DNA from: Parabacteroides gordonii MS-1 = DSM 23371
GTDB lineage: Bacteria > Bacteroidota > Bacteroidia > Bacteroidales > Tannerellaceae
DNA: 64,000 bases
Reading direction: 5' to 3'
Assembly (NCBI RefSeq): GCF_000969825.1
Contig: NZ_KQ033920.1
Coordinates: 1-64,000, forward strand
Part shown: one piece after another, positions 54,231-62,508 of the stretch
Layout: every line of letters starts with the position of its first letter
How positions within the stretch are numbered: the stretch's first letter is position 1
Program-made: the position numbers and the translations under genes
The notes under the pieces: generated by a model
The model's input: only the letters and a program-made list of their open reading frames with translations
Told to the model about the DNA's origin: nothing
Database searches by the model: none

Positions 54231-54383
54231 TTAATTAGTTGGGGGTATGTCGACAACGTTATCGACACGGATGTCGAAGCCTCTGTCGATACAGGTGTCG
54301 ATACCGTTATCGAGGTAGGTGTCGACAACGGTGTCGAGGGGGATGTCGATAACAGCTTCGATACTCCCCTCGACAGCCGGTTA
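54231..54383 (-). repeat. 12-nt-period repeat tail behind the DUF4469 stop, module 2
   Basis: Eleven units of exactly 12 nt, pattern NTCGAY plus six variable bases, follow the DUF4469 stop TAA (54383-54381). In the same frame 49 codons stay open until TAA at 54231. They encode tetrapeptides of the form hydrophobic-Asp-x-x (VDTY, LDNG, IDTC, IDRG, FDIR, VDNV, VDIP). The DNA is also rich in partial palindromes (GTCGACAACGTTATCGAC). It could be coding (read-through) or a protein-binding or RNA-structure array. Confidence 0.75.
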
Positions 54384-55145
54384 CTCGATAACCGGACGAT
54401 CATCTTCGCCGCCACCCGGCTGACTGCCTACACTTAACAAAATGGGGTACTGATACGTACGCGGTTCTTTAACGAGGGTATAGCTGGCACCTGCCTGCGT
54501 CGTGATACTCAACAGATATTGTCCGTCGGGCAATGCCGGGATCTGGATAATGATCTGCGAAGTGGTGTTCGATACGATCAGGTCGACTTTGACCGGTGTC
54601 TTGTCGGCCCCGTCGGGAGTGAAGTAAACGCCTACCGACGGATCGTCGCCTTTCAACAGCAGGCCTGCCCCGTTGATAACACCCGGAGCGTTCGGAGTCA
54701 GTATCTGGTTGACTGATTTTGTTTTAGAGTCGGTAAAGCCGTTGATAACCGGCCCCGTCTTAGCTACACGGAAGTTGGGAACCAATAATTTCAGTGCCTT
54801 CAACAATGCTTTTCCCGGCGTAAAGGTGACACCGAATTTATGCAGATCGGAGTTGAAGATGGGGCTTTCTCCACCGAGCGGCCCGCTGAAGTTAAGTAAC
54901 CACTGGCCTACGCCGTCTACCACGCTCTTGCCCTCTGCAATGGCTTCGACCTTGATATCGTCTGCCATACCGAGGATGTTCAGAATCGTTTCCTGGCGGT
55001 ACTCGGTACGCGCTTTAACGATACGGTCGGCGATATCCGTGTTGTGGATCGTTCCGGTGATGGATACTTTACCTGCAAAATCGTTTGCTTTTTCTGTCAG
55101 TACGTTATCGTACATGTCGACAGTGAGAATTGTTTTTTCTGCCAT
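54381..55145 (-). CDS. HU-like DNA-binding / DUF4469 protein (phase-variable module 2)
   Basis: A 254-residue paralog of the protein at 20514-21269. The start at 55145 (MAEKTILTVDMYDN) is preceded by ATATC-like sequence also found in module 1; a longer open frame upstream is not conserved. It has an HU-like N-terminal domain (RTEYRQETILNILGMADD, EGKSVVDGVGQWLLNF) and a DUF4469 C-terminal domain (LTPNAPGVINGAGLLLKGDD to YPILLSVGS). It ends GGEDDRPVIE-TAA followed by the in-frame tetrapeptide-repeat tail. It is the first gene after invertible promoter 2, with a large surface protein next. No export signal; nucleic-acid binding is inferred from the HU-like fold. Confidence 0.86.
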   Translation of the reverse strand: MAEKTILTVDMYDNVLTEKANDFAGKVSITGTIHNTDIADRIVKARTEYRQETILNILGMADDIKVEAIAEGKSVVDGVGQWLLNFSGPLGGESPIFNSDLHKFGVTFTPGKALLKALKLLVPNFRVAKTGPVINGFTDSKTKSVNQILTPNAPGVINGAGLLLKGDDPSVGVYFTPDGADKTPVKVDLIVSNTTSQIIIQIPALPDGQYLLSITTQAGASYTLVKEPRTYQYPILLSVGSQPGGGEDDRPVIE

Positions 55146-55299
55146 GATATTATTATTAAATGTTGTGTTCGTTGATGAGTTCGGATAAACCCTGATGTCT
55201 GGGTAGAAACAGAGGATGAAAATCGGTAGATTTTCCCTCTCTAATACATACATAATGCTTTGTTGATATCCTGTCTATCATATATTTAGAAAATAGATT

Positions 55300-55566
55300 A
55301 GTTCGTTTAGAACTATGGAAGATTGTAGATAATCAAGGTTTTTATGAGTTGAATGTGTTTGAAATGTAATGGAAATCGTAAAACAACTCATTTTATGAAA
55401 GAGATATGAATTCCCTTATGGTACCAGAGCAGGCTAAAAAAGGAGGTAAATAGTAGTTTTTTATTGTCTAAATTTCACGCATATTATGAATATTTGCTCC
55501 TTAAGGATGCTATATCATATATTTTATTACCTTTGCAAACATGAATAACATAGTTCTAAACGAACT
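55300..55566. repeat. Invertible promoter segment 2 with 18-bp inverted repeats
   Basis: AGTTCGTTTAGAACTATG at 55300-55317 is the exact reverse complement of CATAGTTCTAAACGAACT at 55549-55566, enclosing 231 bp without a gene. Size, promoter position and repeat sequence match element 1 at 19974-20245. In the present orientation the internal promoter reads right, away from the HU/DUF4469-GLUG operon (OFF) and toward the hybrid two-component gene. Confidence 0.87.
55528..55535 (+). promoter_or_regulatory. -7 element TACCTTTG inside invertible segment 2
   Basis: TACCTTTG lies 13 bp inside the right inverted repeat and reads right. Element 1 has its -7 at 12 bp from its distal repeat. No convincing -33 TTTG at 19-21 bp upstream was found. 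Confidence 0.65.
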
Positions 55567-55678
55567 CAGTCTATTTCCATTCAACATGATCCTTATTTTA
55601 CTTTGCTTCAAAAAATGTAATTACTGTTTTTCCCTTTCTGATATGTTTTTAAACTATCTTTTTTCCTATCCCAAGTCC

Positions 55679-55709
55679 CTTGTAATATCTTTTGTATAGT
55701 GTATATTTG
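55679..55709 (+). promoter_or_regulatory. Own promoter of the hybrid two-component gene
   Basis: CTTG (55679-55682), 19 bp, then TATATTTG (55702-55709) fits the Bacteroidetes consensus closely. The predicted start near 55716 makes the ATG at 55725 or 55734 the start codon and excludes an upstream TTG at 55692. Confidence 0.75.
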
Positions 55710-55724
55710 TCATTTAAAATAACT

Positions 55725-58700
55725 ATGACAGAGATGAACCACTTTAATATACAGAAAAACACCTGTTTACTCTTGTTTCTTTTCTCTATCCTGTCCCTGA
55801 CAGGGCATGCCGGATTAAACCCCGAATCATACAATTTTACTTATATAACTGCCGATGAGGGATTGGCTCAGAATACCGTCGATTATATCTACAAGGATAG
55901 CCGCGGCTATATGTGGTTTGCCACCTGGAACGGCTTGAACCGTTTCGATGGCTACGATTTTATCCGTTACGACGCGCAGTCCGGAAAGAATGCACTCAAT
56001 AGCCTTTTCGTACGTACTCTGGTGGAAGACAACCGTCAGCATCTTTGGGTAGGGACGGAAGAAGGCGTTAATATCATCGACCTGACTTCCGGGGAGGTTC
56101 GCAATTTCGATCATTCCCGCCAGGCTTCACACCCGATCTTTTCGGCTGTCATCAATGCTTTTCTGAAAGACAGGCAGGGACGTATCTGGGTCGGATTTAA
56201 TAAAGGACTCGCTATCGCTTCGCTGAACGAACGGAACGACCTGGCTGAAATTGAACTGATACAAGAGGGGGAAGATGCAAATGTGAATGCCCTTTGTATG
56301 GATGAGGAAGGGACGGTCTGGGTGGGATATGCCGACGGACAGGTCTGCACGGTCAAAAATCTGTCCGGCAATACCTTCAGCCTGACTCCGGTAATGCAAC
56401 CGTTCGGCGAGGTGTTATCCTTTTGTCCGGATGGCGACGAGCTCTGGATCGGGGGAGGGACAGGGCTGATGCGTTATAACCGCCGCTCTGGTGAAAGCCG
56501 GTTATACACCAACGACCCGAAAGACAATCATTCATTGATACAAAACTATGTAAAAGATATTGTGCTCGATGAGGAGGGTAACCTGATTGTGGCAACCTAT
56601 AAAGGCCTTTCCATCTACAACAAACAGACGGATAACTTCCTGCAGATAGCCAGTGCCCCGTCCAGCTCGGATCATCTGAACAGTAACTTTATCAATTCCC
56701 TTTATGTCGAACCGACGGGAATACTCTGGATCGGGACGGAAAAAGGAGGGGTGAACAAGATGATCCGCAAGGAGGTGATGTTTGATCTGTATCGCCATGA
56801 CACCAAACAACCGGCTTCACTTTCCGCCAATCCGGTGAATGCCATTTACGAAGATAGCCGGGGTGTCTTGTGGATCGGAACGGTTGAAGGGGGACTGAAC
56901 AAGCGGAATGCCGATAAGAAAACCTTTACCCATTTCGTGCACCAGCCGGGAAATCCGTCTACTTTATCGCATGATGCGGTTTGTTTTATCGCGGAGGGCG
57001 ACGGGTATCTTTGGGTAGCAACTTGGGGTGGTGGCATCAACCGGATGAAACTGGACAGGGAAGGGATGTTTGAACATAATACCTCTTTTGTCAAAGAAGG
57101 GACGTTCGCCAGCGACTTTATTTCCTGGATGGCTTACGATCGGGTGCAGAAAGGTATGTGGGTGGCAAGCTCGAAAGGGCTCGACTTCTATGACGAGGCC
57201 ACCGGATCGGTGAAGCATGTACTGAATACTTCGGAACAGGACGAACAAAACCGGCAGATCACATCTGTATCGGGTATCTACCTGGATAGCTCGCGCCGCC
57301 TGTGGGTAGGTACGGAACTTGGACTTCATTGCATCGACCTGAACCGTTCGGATGTCAGGCTGGGTAGGATCATTTCCGAACGCTGCCGGGTGTTGTCTCC
57401 GGAAAGGAAATTGTCACGCCGGGAGAAGATCAACTGTATCTTTGAGTCTGCCGACAAGACGATCTGGCTCGGTACTTACGGCAACGGACTTTTCCGGTTG
57501 ACCGGGCGGGAGGATAACCAGTATATGTTTAAAAACTACGGGACTGAATCGGGGCTTTCGGACAATGTCATTTATGCGATGGAGGAGGACGATACCGGCA
57601 ATTTGTGGTTAAGCACCAACCGGGGCGTTACCAGCTTCTGTCCGCAGACGGAACGGGCAACGGCTTATTATACGACCGATGGCCTGCCCAGCAATCAGTT
57701 CTATTGGGCTGCTTCCGAGCATACTTCCGACGGAAAGTTATTGTTCGGTAATGTGGAAGGGGCTGTTATGTTCGATCCGGTGATTCGCAAATCGGATACG
57801 ACCGAGCTGAAGGTGACAATCATCGGCGGCCGCCTGTATAACGAGCCGGTAAATCCGCGCGTCCTTTCCGGGAAATGGAACCTGCGGGAACAGGATAAGT
57901 CTATTTCGATCGAGTTTGCTACTTTATATTATGTGTCTCCTGAAAAGATCCGCTATGCATACCGGTTGGAAGGTTTTGATGCCGACTGGGTGGAAGTGGA
58001 GTCTAACCGTCGTTTTGCCAGTTATACGAACCTGCCGGCGGGAAATTATACCTTCAGGGTAAAATGTACGAACCCCGACGGAGAATGGTCTGACCATATT
58101 ACGGAGCTGAATATCCAGGTGACACCACCTTTCTATAAAGAGAAATGGTTCCTGGTTTCCGTACTGGTGATCGTCGTTCTGCTGATCTATTATTATAATG
58201 AAATGCGTATCACCAACCTGCGCCGGCAGAAAGAACTGCTGGAAAAGAAAGTGGAGGAACGGACGCGTAAGATCGAAGTGCAGAAAGACGAGATCCTGAC
58301 CCAGAAGAAGGAACTGGAAGAATCCGACCGACAGCTTCAACAGGCTACGCAGGATAAGATCAATTTCTTCACCAATATCACCCACGAGTTCCGTACGCCG
58401 CTGACGCTTATTCTGGGGCCGATCGAGCAGGCGCTGACACTTAGCCAGAACCCGAAAGTGATCGATCAGCTGACGTTGGTACGTAAGAATTCCAAATTCC
58501 TGCTTTCGCTTGTCAACCAGTTGATGGATTTCCGTAAGGCGGATGCCGGAAGCATGAAGGTGAACAAGGTGCCGGGTAACTTTATGGAGTTTATCGAGTC
58601 GATCATCCTGCCGTTTAAAGCCTTATCCCAGTCGCGGAATATACGGATCGATGAGGGGTACCGGATCACGCAGCCTTGTTTCAGTTTCGATCCTGATCTG

Positions 58701-59939
58701 ATCCGGAAGGTGTTGATTAACCTCTTGTCGAATGCCGTCAAGTTTACTCCTGACAACGGATACATCCGTTTATCGGCTGCTTTACTGTCGAGTAAAGCAG
58801 CCGATAAACGGCAAACGATATGTAAATATCTTTATATCTCGGTAGGTGATACCGGGATCGGTATTCCCGATGATGTAAAGGCACTGATCTTCGAGCGTTT
58901 TTATCAGGCGGACAATCAAACTACTTACCCTGTTTACGGGCAGAGTGGCACAGGTATCGGCCTATACCTTTGCAAGCAGATCGTGGAATTGCTGGGTGGC
59001 TCGATCTCGGTGAAGGATAATCCTTTGGGGGGAACGACCTTCCGGCTGTTACTACCGCTGACAGCCGAAGATATGGATGTGGAGATTAACAGCGAATATT
59101 ACGTTTCACCGGAAGTCTACGACCGTTCCACGGAGATCGAAGAAGAATATGAAGAAGTACATGAACCTGTGGATCAGGATAAACCGCTGTTGCTCATGGC
59201 CGAGGACAATCCCGATATGCGGGCCTTTATCAAGTCGATACTGGAAGACAAATTCACGATCGTCGAGGCTTCCAACGGCGAGTCGGCACTGAAAAAGACG
59301 TTGAAGTTTTTGCCCGACTTTATCATTTCCGATATCATGATGCCTGTGATGGACGGCCTGGAGTTTTGTAAGAAGGTGAAGAATAACTTTACGACTTCCC
59401 ATATCCCTGTCCTGTTGCTGACGGCCAAAACATCGACGGATGTCCGTATTGAAGGGTATAAGGTAGGAGCAGACGGTTATATCGCCAAACCGTTTGATGC
59501 CGAGCTGCTGGTAGCCCGTATCAATAACATGCTCGAAAGCAAGAACCGCCTGCACAAAGCTTTCGGAAGCAGTCTGGATGTAAAGACGCTCGATATCCGT
59601 GAAGAGTCGCAGGATCGGAAGTTCCTCGATAAGTTAATGGAAGTGATAGAGGAAAACTACCGGGATGCCACTTTCGACGTAGCAGAGTTGATCGAGAAGA
59701 TGCACATGAGCAAAAGCCTGCTTCATAAGAAACTGCAATCGCTGGTGGGGCAGTCGGCCGTGAAAGTGATCCGCTCTTACCGTCTCACGAAAGCGAAAGA
59801 GCTGATGGAGTCGGCGGAAAAGGCACCCGTTTCTGTCTCCGAAATAGCATACGAAGTCGGCTTCAACGACCCCAAATATTTCACCCGTTGCTTCACCAAA
59901 CATTATGGAATGAGCCCGAGTGAATTTTTAAGCAGTTGA
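55725..59939 (+). CDS. Hybrid two-component system regulator (HTCS)
   Basis: A 1404-residue one-protein sensor-regulator. An N-terminal signal or anchor is followed by a periplasmic double propeller of Reg_prop repeats (about 45-690; many DSRGYMWFATWNGL-like units) and a Y_Y_Y domain (about 700-790). A membrane helix lies at about 807-825 (WFLVSVLVIVVLLIYYY). Then come HisKA with phospho-acceptor His887 in ITHEFRTPL, an ATPase domain (NLLSNAVKFTP, DTGIGIP, GTGIGLYL), a receiver with Asp1203 in ISDIMMPVMDG, and a C-terminal AraC-type helix-turn-helix. HTCS proteins sense oligosaccharides in the periplasm and activate glycan loci. It is the best candidate to act at the GH51 direct-repeat operators, although no binding evidence exists here. 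Start may also be 55734. Confidence 0.95.
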   Translation: MTEMNHFNIQKNTCLLLFLFSILSLTGHAGLNPESYNFTYITADEGLAQNTVDYIYKDSRGYMWFATWNGLNRFDGYDFIRYDAQSGKNALNSLFVRTLVEDNRQHLWVGTEEGVNIIDLTSGEVRNFDHSRQASHPIFSAVINAFLKDRQGRIWVGFNKGLAIASLNERNDLAEIELIQEGEDANVNALCMDEEGTVWVGYADGQVCTVKNLSGNTFSLTPVMQPFGEVLSFCPDGDELWIGGGTGLMRYNRRSGESRLYTNDPKDNHSLIQNYVKDIVLDEEGNLIVATYKGLSIYNKQTDNFLQIASAPSSSDHLNSNFINSLYVEPTGILWIGTEKGGVNKMIRKEVMFDLYRHDTKQPASLSANPVNAIYEDSRGVLWIGTVEGGLNKRNADKKTFTHFVHQPGNPSTLSHDAVCFIAEGDGYLWVATWGGGINRMKLDREGMFEHNTSFVKEGTFASDFISWMAYDRVQKGMWVASSKGLDFYDEATGSVKHVLNTSEQDEQNRQITSVSGIYLDSSRRLWVGTELGLHCIDLNRSDVRLGRIISERCRVLSPERKLSRREKINCIFESADKTIWLGTYGNGLFRLTGREDNQYMFKNYGTESGLSDNVIYAMEEDDTGNLWLSTNRGVTSFCPQTERATAYYTTDGLPSNQFYWAASEHTSDGKLLFGNVEGAVMFDPVIRKSDTTELKVTIIGGRLYNEPVNPRVLSGKWNLREQDKSISIEFATLYYVSPEKIRYAYRLEGFDADWVEVESNRRFASYTNLPAGNYTFRVKCTNPDGEWSDHITELNIQVTPPFYKEKWFLVSVLVIVVLLIYYYNEMRITNLRRQKELLEKKVEERTRKIEVQKDEILTQKKELEESDRQLQQATQDKINFFTNITHEFRTPLTLILGPIEQALTLSQNPKVIDQLTLVRKNSKFLLSLVNQLMDFRKADAGSMKVNKVPGNFMEFIESIILPFKALSQSRNIRIDEGYRITQPCFSFDPDLIRKVLINLLSNAVKFTPDNGYIRLSAALLSSKAADKRQTICKYLYISVGDTGIGIPDDVKALIFERFYQADNQTTYPVYGQSGTGIGLYLCKQIVELLGGSISVKDNPLGGTTFRLLLPLTAEDMDVEINSEYYVSPEVYDRSTEIEEEYEEVHEPVDQDKPLLLMAEDNPDMRAFIKSILEDKFTIVEASNGESALKKTLKFLPDFIISDIMMPVMDGLEFCKKVKNNFTTSHIPVLLLTAKTSTDVRIEGYKVGADGYIAKPFDAELLVARINNMLESKNRLHKAFGSSLDVKTLDIREESQDRKFLDKLMEVIEENYRDATFDVAELIEKMHMSKSLLHKKLQSLVGQSAVKVIRSYRLTKAKELMESAEKAPVSVSEIAYEVGFNDPKYFTRCFTKHYGMSPSEFLSS

Positions 59940-59955
59940 TTGCTTTCAAGCGGCT

Positions 59956-59990
59956 TTTGTATGGTAATAACGAAAATATCCTTACATTTG
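59956..59990 (+). promoter_or_regulatory. Promoter of the FHS permease gene
   Basis: TTTG (59956-59959) and TACATTTG (59983-59990) are separated by 23 bp, slightly longer than the 19-21 bp consensus. The permease start codon lies 35 bp after the -7. Confidence 0.6.
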
Positions 59991-60025
59991 TCTTCTAAAA
60001 TATTATGAACGTTAATTAAAATAGC

Positions 60026-61237
60026 ATGCAAAACACAAACTCTTCTTCAAAGGGGTATCTATTTCCCCTGGTGGTAATCGGCATCCTGTTCTTTATGATC
60101 GGATTTGCCCTCGGTATTAACGGATTGATTATTCCGTTCCTGCGTACAGCCTTGGATCTGACAACTGCTGAATCTTATCTGGTATTGGCTGCAACCTTCT
60201 CGACCTTTATTATATTCGGATATCCCAGCGGACTGGTGATCAAAGCGATCGGATATAAAAAGACGATGATCTTATCCTTCCTGTTCTTTGCGATAGGATT
60301 GTATTTATTTATTCCTTCTGCGGAAAATCAAAGCTTTGCCATGTTCTTGCTGGCTTCTTTCATTAGTGGTATCGGTAATACCATGTTGCAGGCAGCTGTG
60401 AATCCGTACATCACGATCTTAGGCCCGCTGGAAAGTGCGGCTACCCGTATGAGTATGATGGGTATTGCCAACAAGGCGGCCTGGGCGATCGCTCCGATCT
60501 TCCTGGGTATCTTCCTGAACCTGGGGGATGTAAAGCTGGAAGATATCAAGCTTCCGTTCTACTTCATCTCCGGTATCTTTGTGTTGCTGGGTATTTTAGT
60601 TGCTTTCGTTCCGCTGCCTGAAGTAAAAGCCGAAGGTGAGGACGAAAACGATGAGGCGGCTGCTTCCTCGTATGCGGCGAATAAGACAAGCATCTGGCAG
60701 TTCCCGCACTTGCTTCTTGGTTTGGTATCACTACTGTTCTACGTGGGTGTCGAAACGTTGGCAATGGCCAGTATCGTAGACTACGCCACCTCTTTAAACC
60801 TGCCTGATCCGCAGGTGTATACCTCTTATACGGTGATCGGTATGGTGATCGGTTATCTGGTTGGTGTATTCTTCATTCCCAAGTATATTTCACAGGAACG
60901 GGCGATGTTTGTTTGTGCGATTATCGGTCTGATCAGCTCTTTGTTGATCGTCCTGACTCCGATGAACATCTCTATCTGGTTCGTCGCAGTATTAGGTTTG
61001 GCTAACTCACTGATGTGGCCGGCTCTGTGGCCGATGGCTATGAAAGACCTGGGTAAGTTCACCAAGACAGGTTCTTCCTTGCTGGTAATGGCTATCGTGG
61101 GTGGTGCTGTATTCCCTTTACTGTTCGGTTGGTTAGCCGACGTATCCGGAAATATGCAGCAGGCATACTGGATCTGTTTCCCGGCATACCTGATGATTTT
61201 CTACTACGCTTTGAGCGGACATAAGATCCGTATCTAA
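60026..61237 (+). CDS. MFS sugar permease (fucose:H+ symporter family)
   Basis: A 403-residue inner-membrane protein with 12 predicted segments (first: LFPLVVIGILFFMIGFALGI). FHS-family landmarks are GIGNTMLQAAVNPYITILGP, MSMMGIANKAAWAIAPIF and SLMWPALWPMAMKDLGKFTK. It is distinct from the permease at 32773-34056, whose motif at the same place is NTVVNPMLNTLGGGG. It is a single-gene unit with its own promoter and terminator, 86 bp after the HTCS gene, so it may import a monosaccharide released by the regulated enzymes. Exact sugar unknown. Confidence 0.9.
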   Translation: MQNTNSSSKGYLFPLVVIGILFFMIGFALGINGLIIPFLRTALDLTTAESYLVLAATFSTFIIFGYPSGLVIKAIGYKKTMILSFLFFAIGLYLFIPSAENQSFAMFLLASFISGIGNTMLQAAVNPYITILGPLESAATRMSMMGIANKAAWAIAPIFLGIFLNLGDVKLEDIKLPFYFISGIFVLLGILVAFVPLPEVKAEGEDENDEAAASSYAANKTSIWQFPHLLLGLVSLLFYVGVETLAMASIVDYATSLNLPDPQVYTSYTVIGMVIGYLVGVFFIPKYISQERAMFVCAIIGLISSLLIVLTPMNISIWFVAVLGLANSLMWPALWPMAMKDLGKFTKTGSSLLVMAIVGGAVFPLLFGWLADVSGNMQQAYWICFPAYLMIFYYALSGHKIRI

Positions 61238-61260
61238 GTTATTTGGATAATAACTTCCTC

Positions 61261-61304
61261 AAAAGGGGATAAAGGGCGTTTTTAGAGCCCCTTTATCCCC
61301 TTTT
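61261..61304. terminator. Terminator after the FHS permease
   Basis: AAAAGGGGATAAAGGG pairs perfectly with CCCTTTATCCCCTTTT (16 bp, 12-nt loop) and is followed by T residues. Confidence 0.92.
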
Positions 61305-61339
61305 TATTCTATAATGCCAGAAATGTCGGGAAAAAGCTT

Positions 61340-61347
61340 TACTTTTG
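61340..61347 (+). promoter_or_regulatory. -7 element upstream of the gene at 61398
   Basis: TACTTTTG matches TAnnTTTG and lies 50 bp before the start codon, just after a terminator. It likely drives the three-gene operon 61398-63449. Confidence 0.6.
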
Positions 61348-61397
61348 TCTTAGTTTCTTGTTTATTGGGTATAGTATATAACTAAACAAACAGGTCT

Positions 61398-62153
61398 ATG
61401 AAAGAAGAAGGTGATGTATTTAAGAAGTTCCGGGAGTCTTTTAGCAAGATGGACGGACATTTTCATATATTGGAACAGCGGGTGCCGGTTGAACTTCAGA
61501 TGGAGTATTTCAAATACTCCGAACAGGTTCGCAAAGGTAAGGTAAAGCAGGATTTAGATGATATGGATTATACAGCCTTCCGCGAAAGTCTGTCTGATCC
61601 CGGGTCGACTACAGATCATAAGAGATATGTATTATCCATGCTGGCAACTTCCCGCCAGGTAAAAGCATACCGAATGCTGGAAGATTATGTACAGCATCCG
61701 GATGAAGATGTGAGTAACTGGGCTTATATGGCTTTAATGGAAAGCCGCATTTCGCTGGAGTCGGAACTGTCGGACGAGAAACAGATATATATTTCGACCG
61801 GTTTAGGTGGAAAAGGCGAGAAATTGCGTTTTTATGTATTGATGTTATCGAAGGATAGAAGTCCTTTCCTCGACTATCAGCGTAAAGTGATTGATCGCGA
61901 GTTCGCTTATTTCTTACCTAAAGAAGACTGTGAGATCGAACGTCTTACAATCGGTGAACAATATGTTGAACTGGTATTTTTAATACCGGTGCGTGCAGAC
62001 ATCAAGTTAACCCTCGACAGGGTTATCAATGAATGTAACCAGTATGGTGATTTCCTTTCGGATATATTTACGATAACGAACGTAAAAGAACTGACGCAAC
62101 AGGAAGTTACTGATATTATAAATAAGAATGGAAACAATAAAACAAGCCATTAA
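61398..62153 (+). CDS. Conserved cytoplasmic protein of unknown function
   Basis: A 251-residue protein with no signal peptide or membrane segment. The central part (KRYVLSMLATSRQVKAYRMLEDYVQHPDEDVSNWAYMALMESRISLES) looks like short HEAT-type helical repeats. The C-terminal part is mixed alpha/beta with VELVFLIPVRADIKLTLDRVINEC. I do not recognise the family. Its last 26 bases overlap the start of the GtrA-like gene, which suggests translational coupling and a related role in membrane or envelope glycan metabolism. Confidence 0.75.
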   Translation: MKEEGDVFKKFRESFSKMDGHFHILEQRVPVELQMEYFKYSEQVRKGKVKQDLDDMDYTAFRESLSDPGSTTDHKRYVLSMLATSRQVKAYRMLEDYVQHPDEDVSNWAYMALMESRISLESELSDEKQIYISTGLGGKGEKLRFYVLMLSKDRSPFLDYQRKVIDREFAYFLPKEDCEIERLTIGEQYVELVFLIPVRADIKLTLDRVINECNQYGDFLSDIFTITNVKELTQQEVTDIINKNGNNKTSH

Positions 62154-62508
62154 ATATGGAGTGGTAGGAGTGAGCAACACCCTGATAACGATGGCCGTTA
62201 TCTGGGTGATGATGAAACTCTTCGGGTGTCGGGAAGGTCTGTCGAATTTGACGGGATATGTAGCGGGGTTACTAAATAGTTTTATCTGGAACAAACAATG
62301 GACTTTCAAGGGAAGTTCTACCGGATGGACAAAAGGGGCGATCCGTTTCGGTGTCGCGTTTGCGGTGTGTTACATCCTGCAGTACGGGCTGGTGCTTGTC
62401 TTAAATTCCCAGTTGACGATCGATCATTATTACAATCATTTGATAGGAATGGTTTTCTATACAATGATCAATTTTATAATAAACAAGTTTTATACCTTTA
62501 AAGCTTAA
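62128..62508 (+). CDS. GtrA-like membrane protein
   Basis: A 126-residue protein with four hydrophobic segments, of the GtrA/DPMS family (IKYGVVGVSNTLITMAVIWVM; GYVAGLLNSFIWNKQWTF; MINFIINKFYTFKA, all typical). GtrA proteins are thought to assist movement of polyprenyl-linked sugars across the inner membrane. It overlaps the preceding gene by 26 bp and the following glycosyltransferase gene by one base (TAATG), the common gtrA-gtrB arrangement. Confidence 0.9.
   Translation: METIKQAIKYGVVGVSNTLITMAVIWVMMKLFGCREGLSNLTGYVAGLLNSFIWNKQWTFKGSSTGWTKGAIRFGVAFAVCYILQYGLVLVLNSQLTIDHYYNHLIGMVFYTMINFIINKFYTFKA

Noticed and set aside
54231-54383. CRISPR-like or plain minisatellite array
   Set aside because: Units are 12 nt, degenerate and without spacers, and no cas genes are present. 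The position behind a stop codon in two paralogous loci argues against a random minisatellite.
54185-54415. Ser-Thr-Pro repeat frame over the 12-nt array (minus strand, other frame)
   Set aside because: The 12-nt period keeps several frames open. The frame continuous with DUF4469 gives the more regular hydrophobic-Asp-x-x pattern, so this alternative frame was not called.
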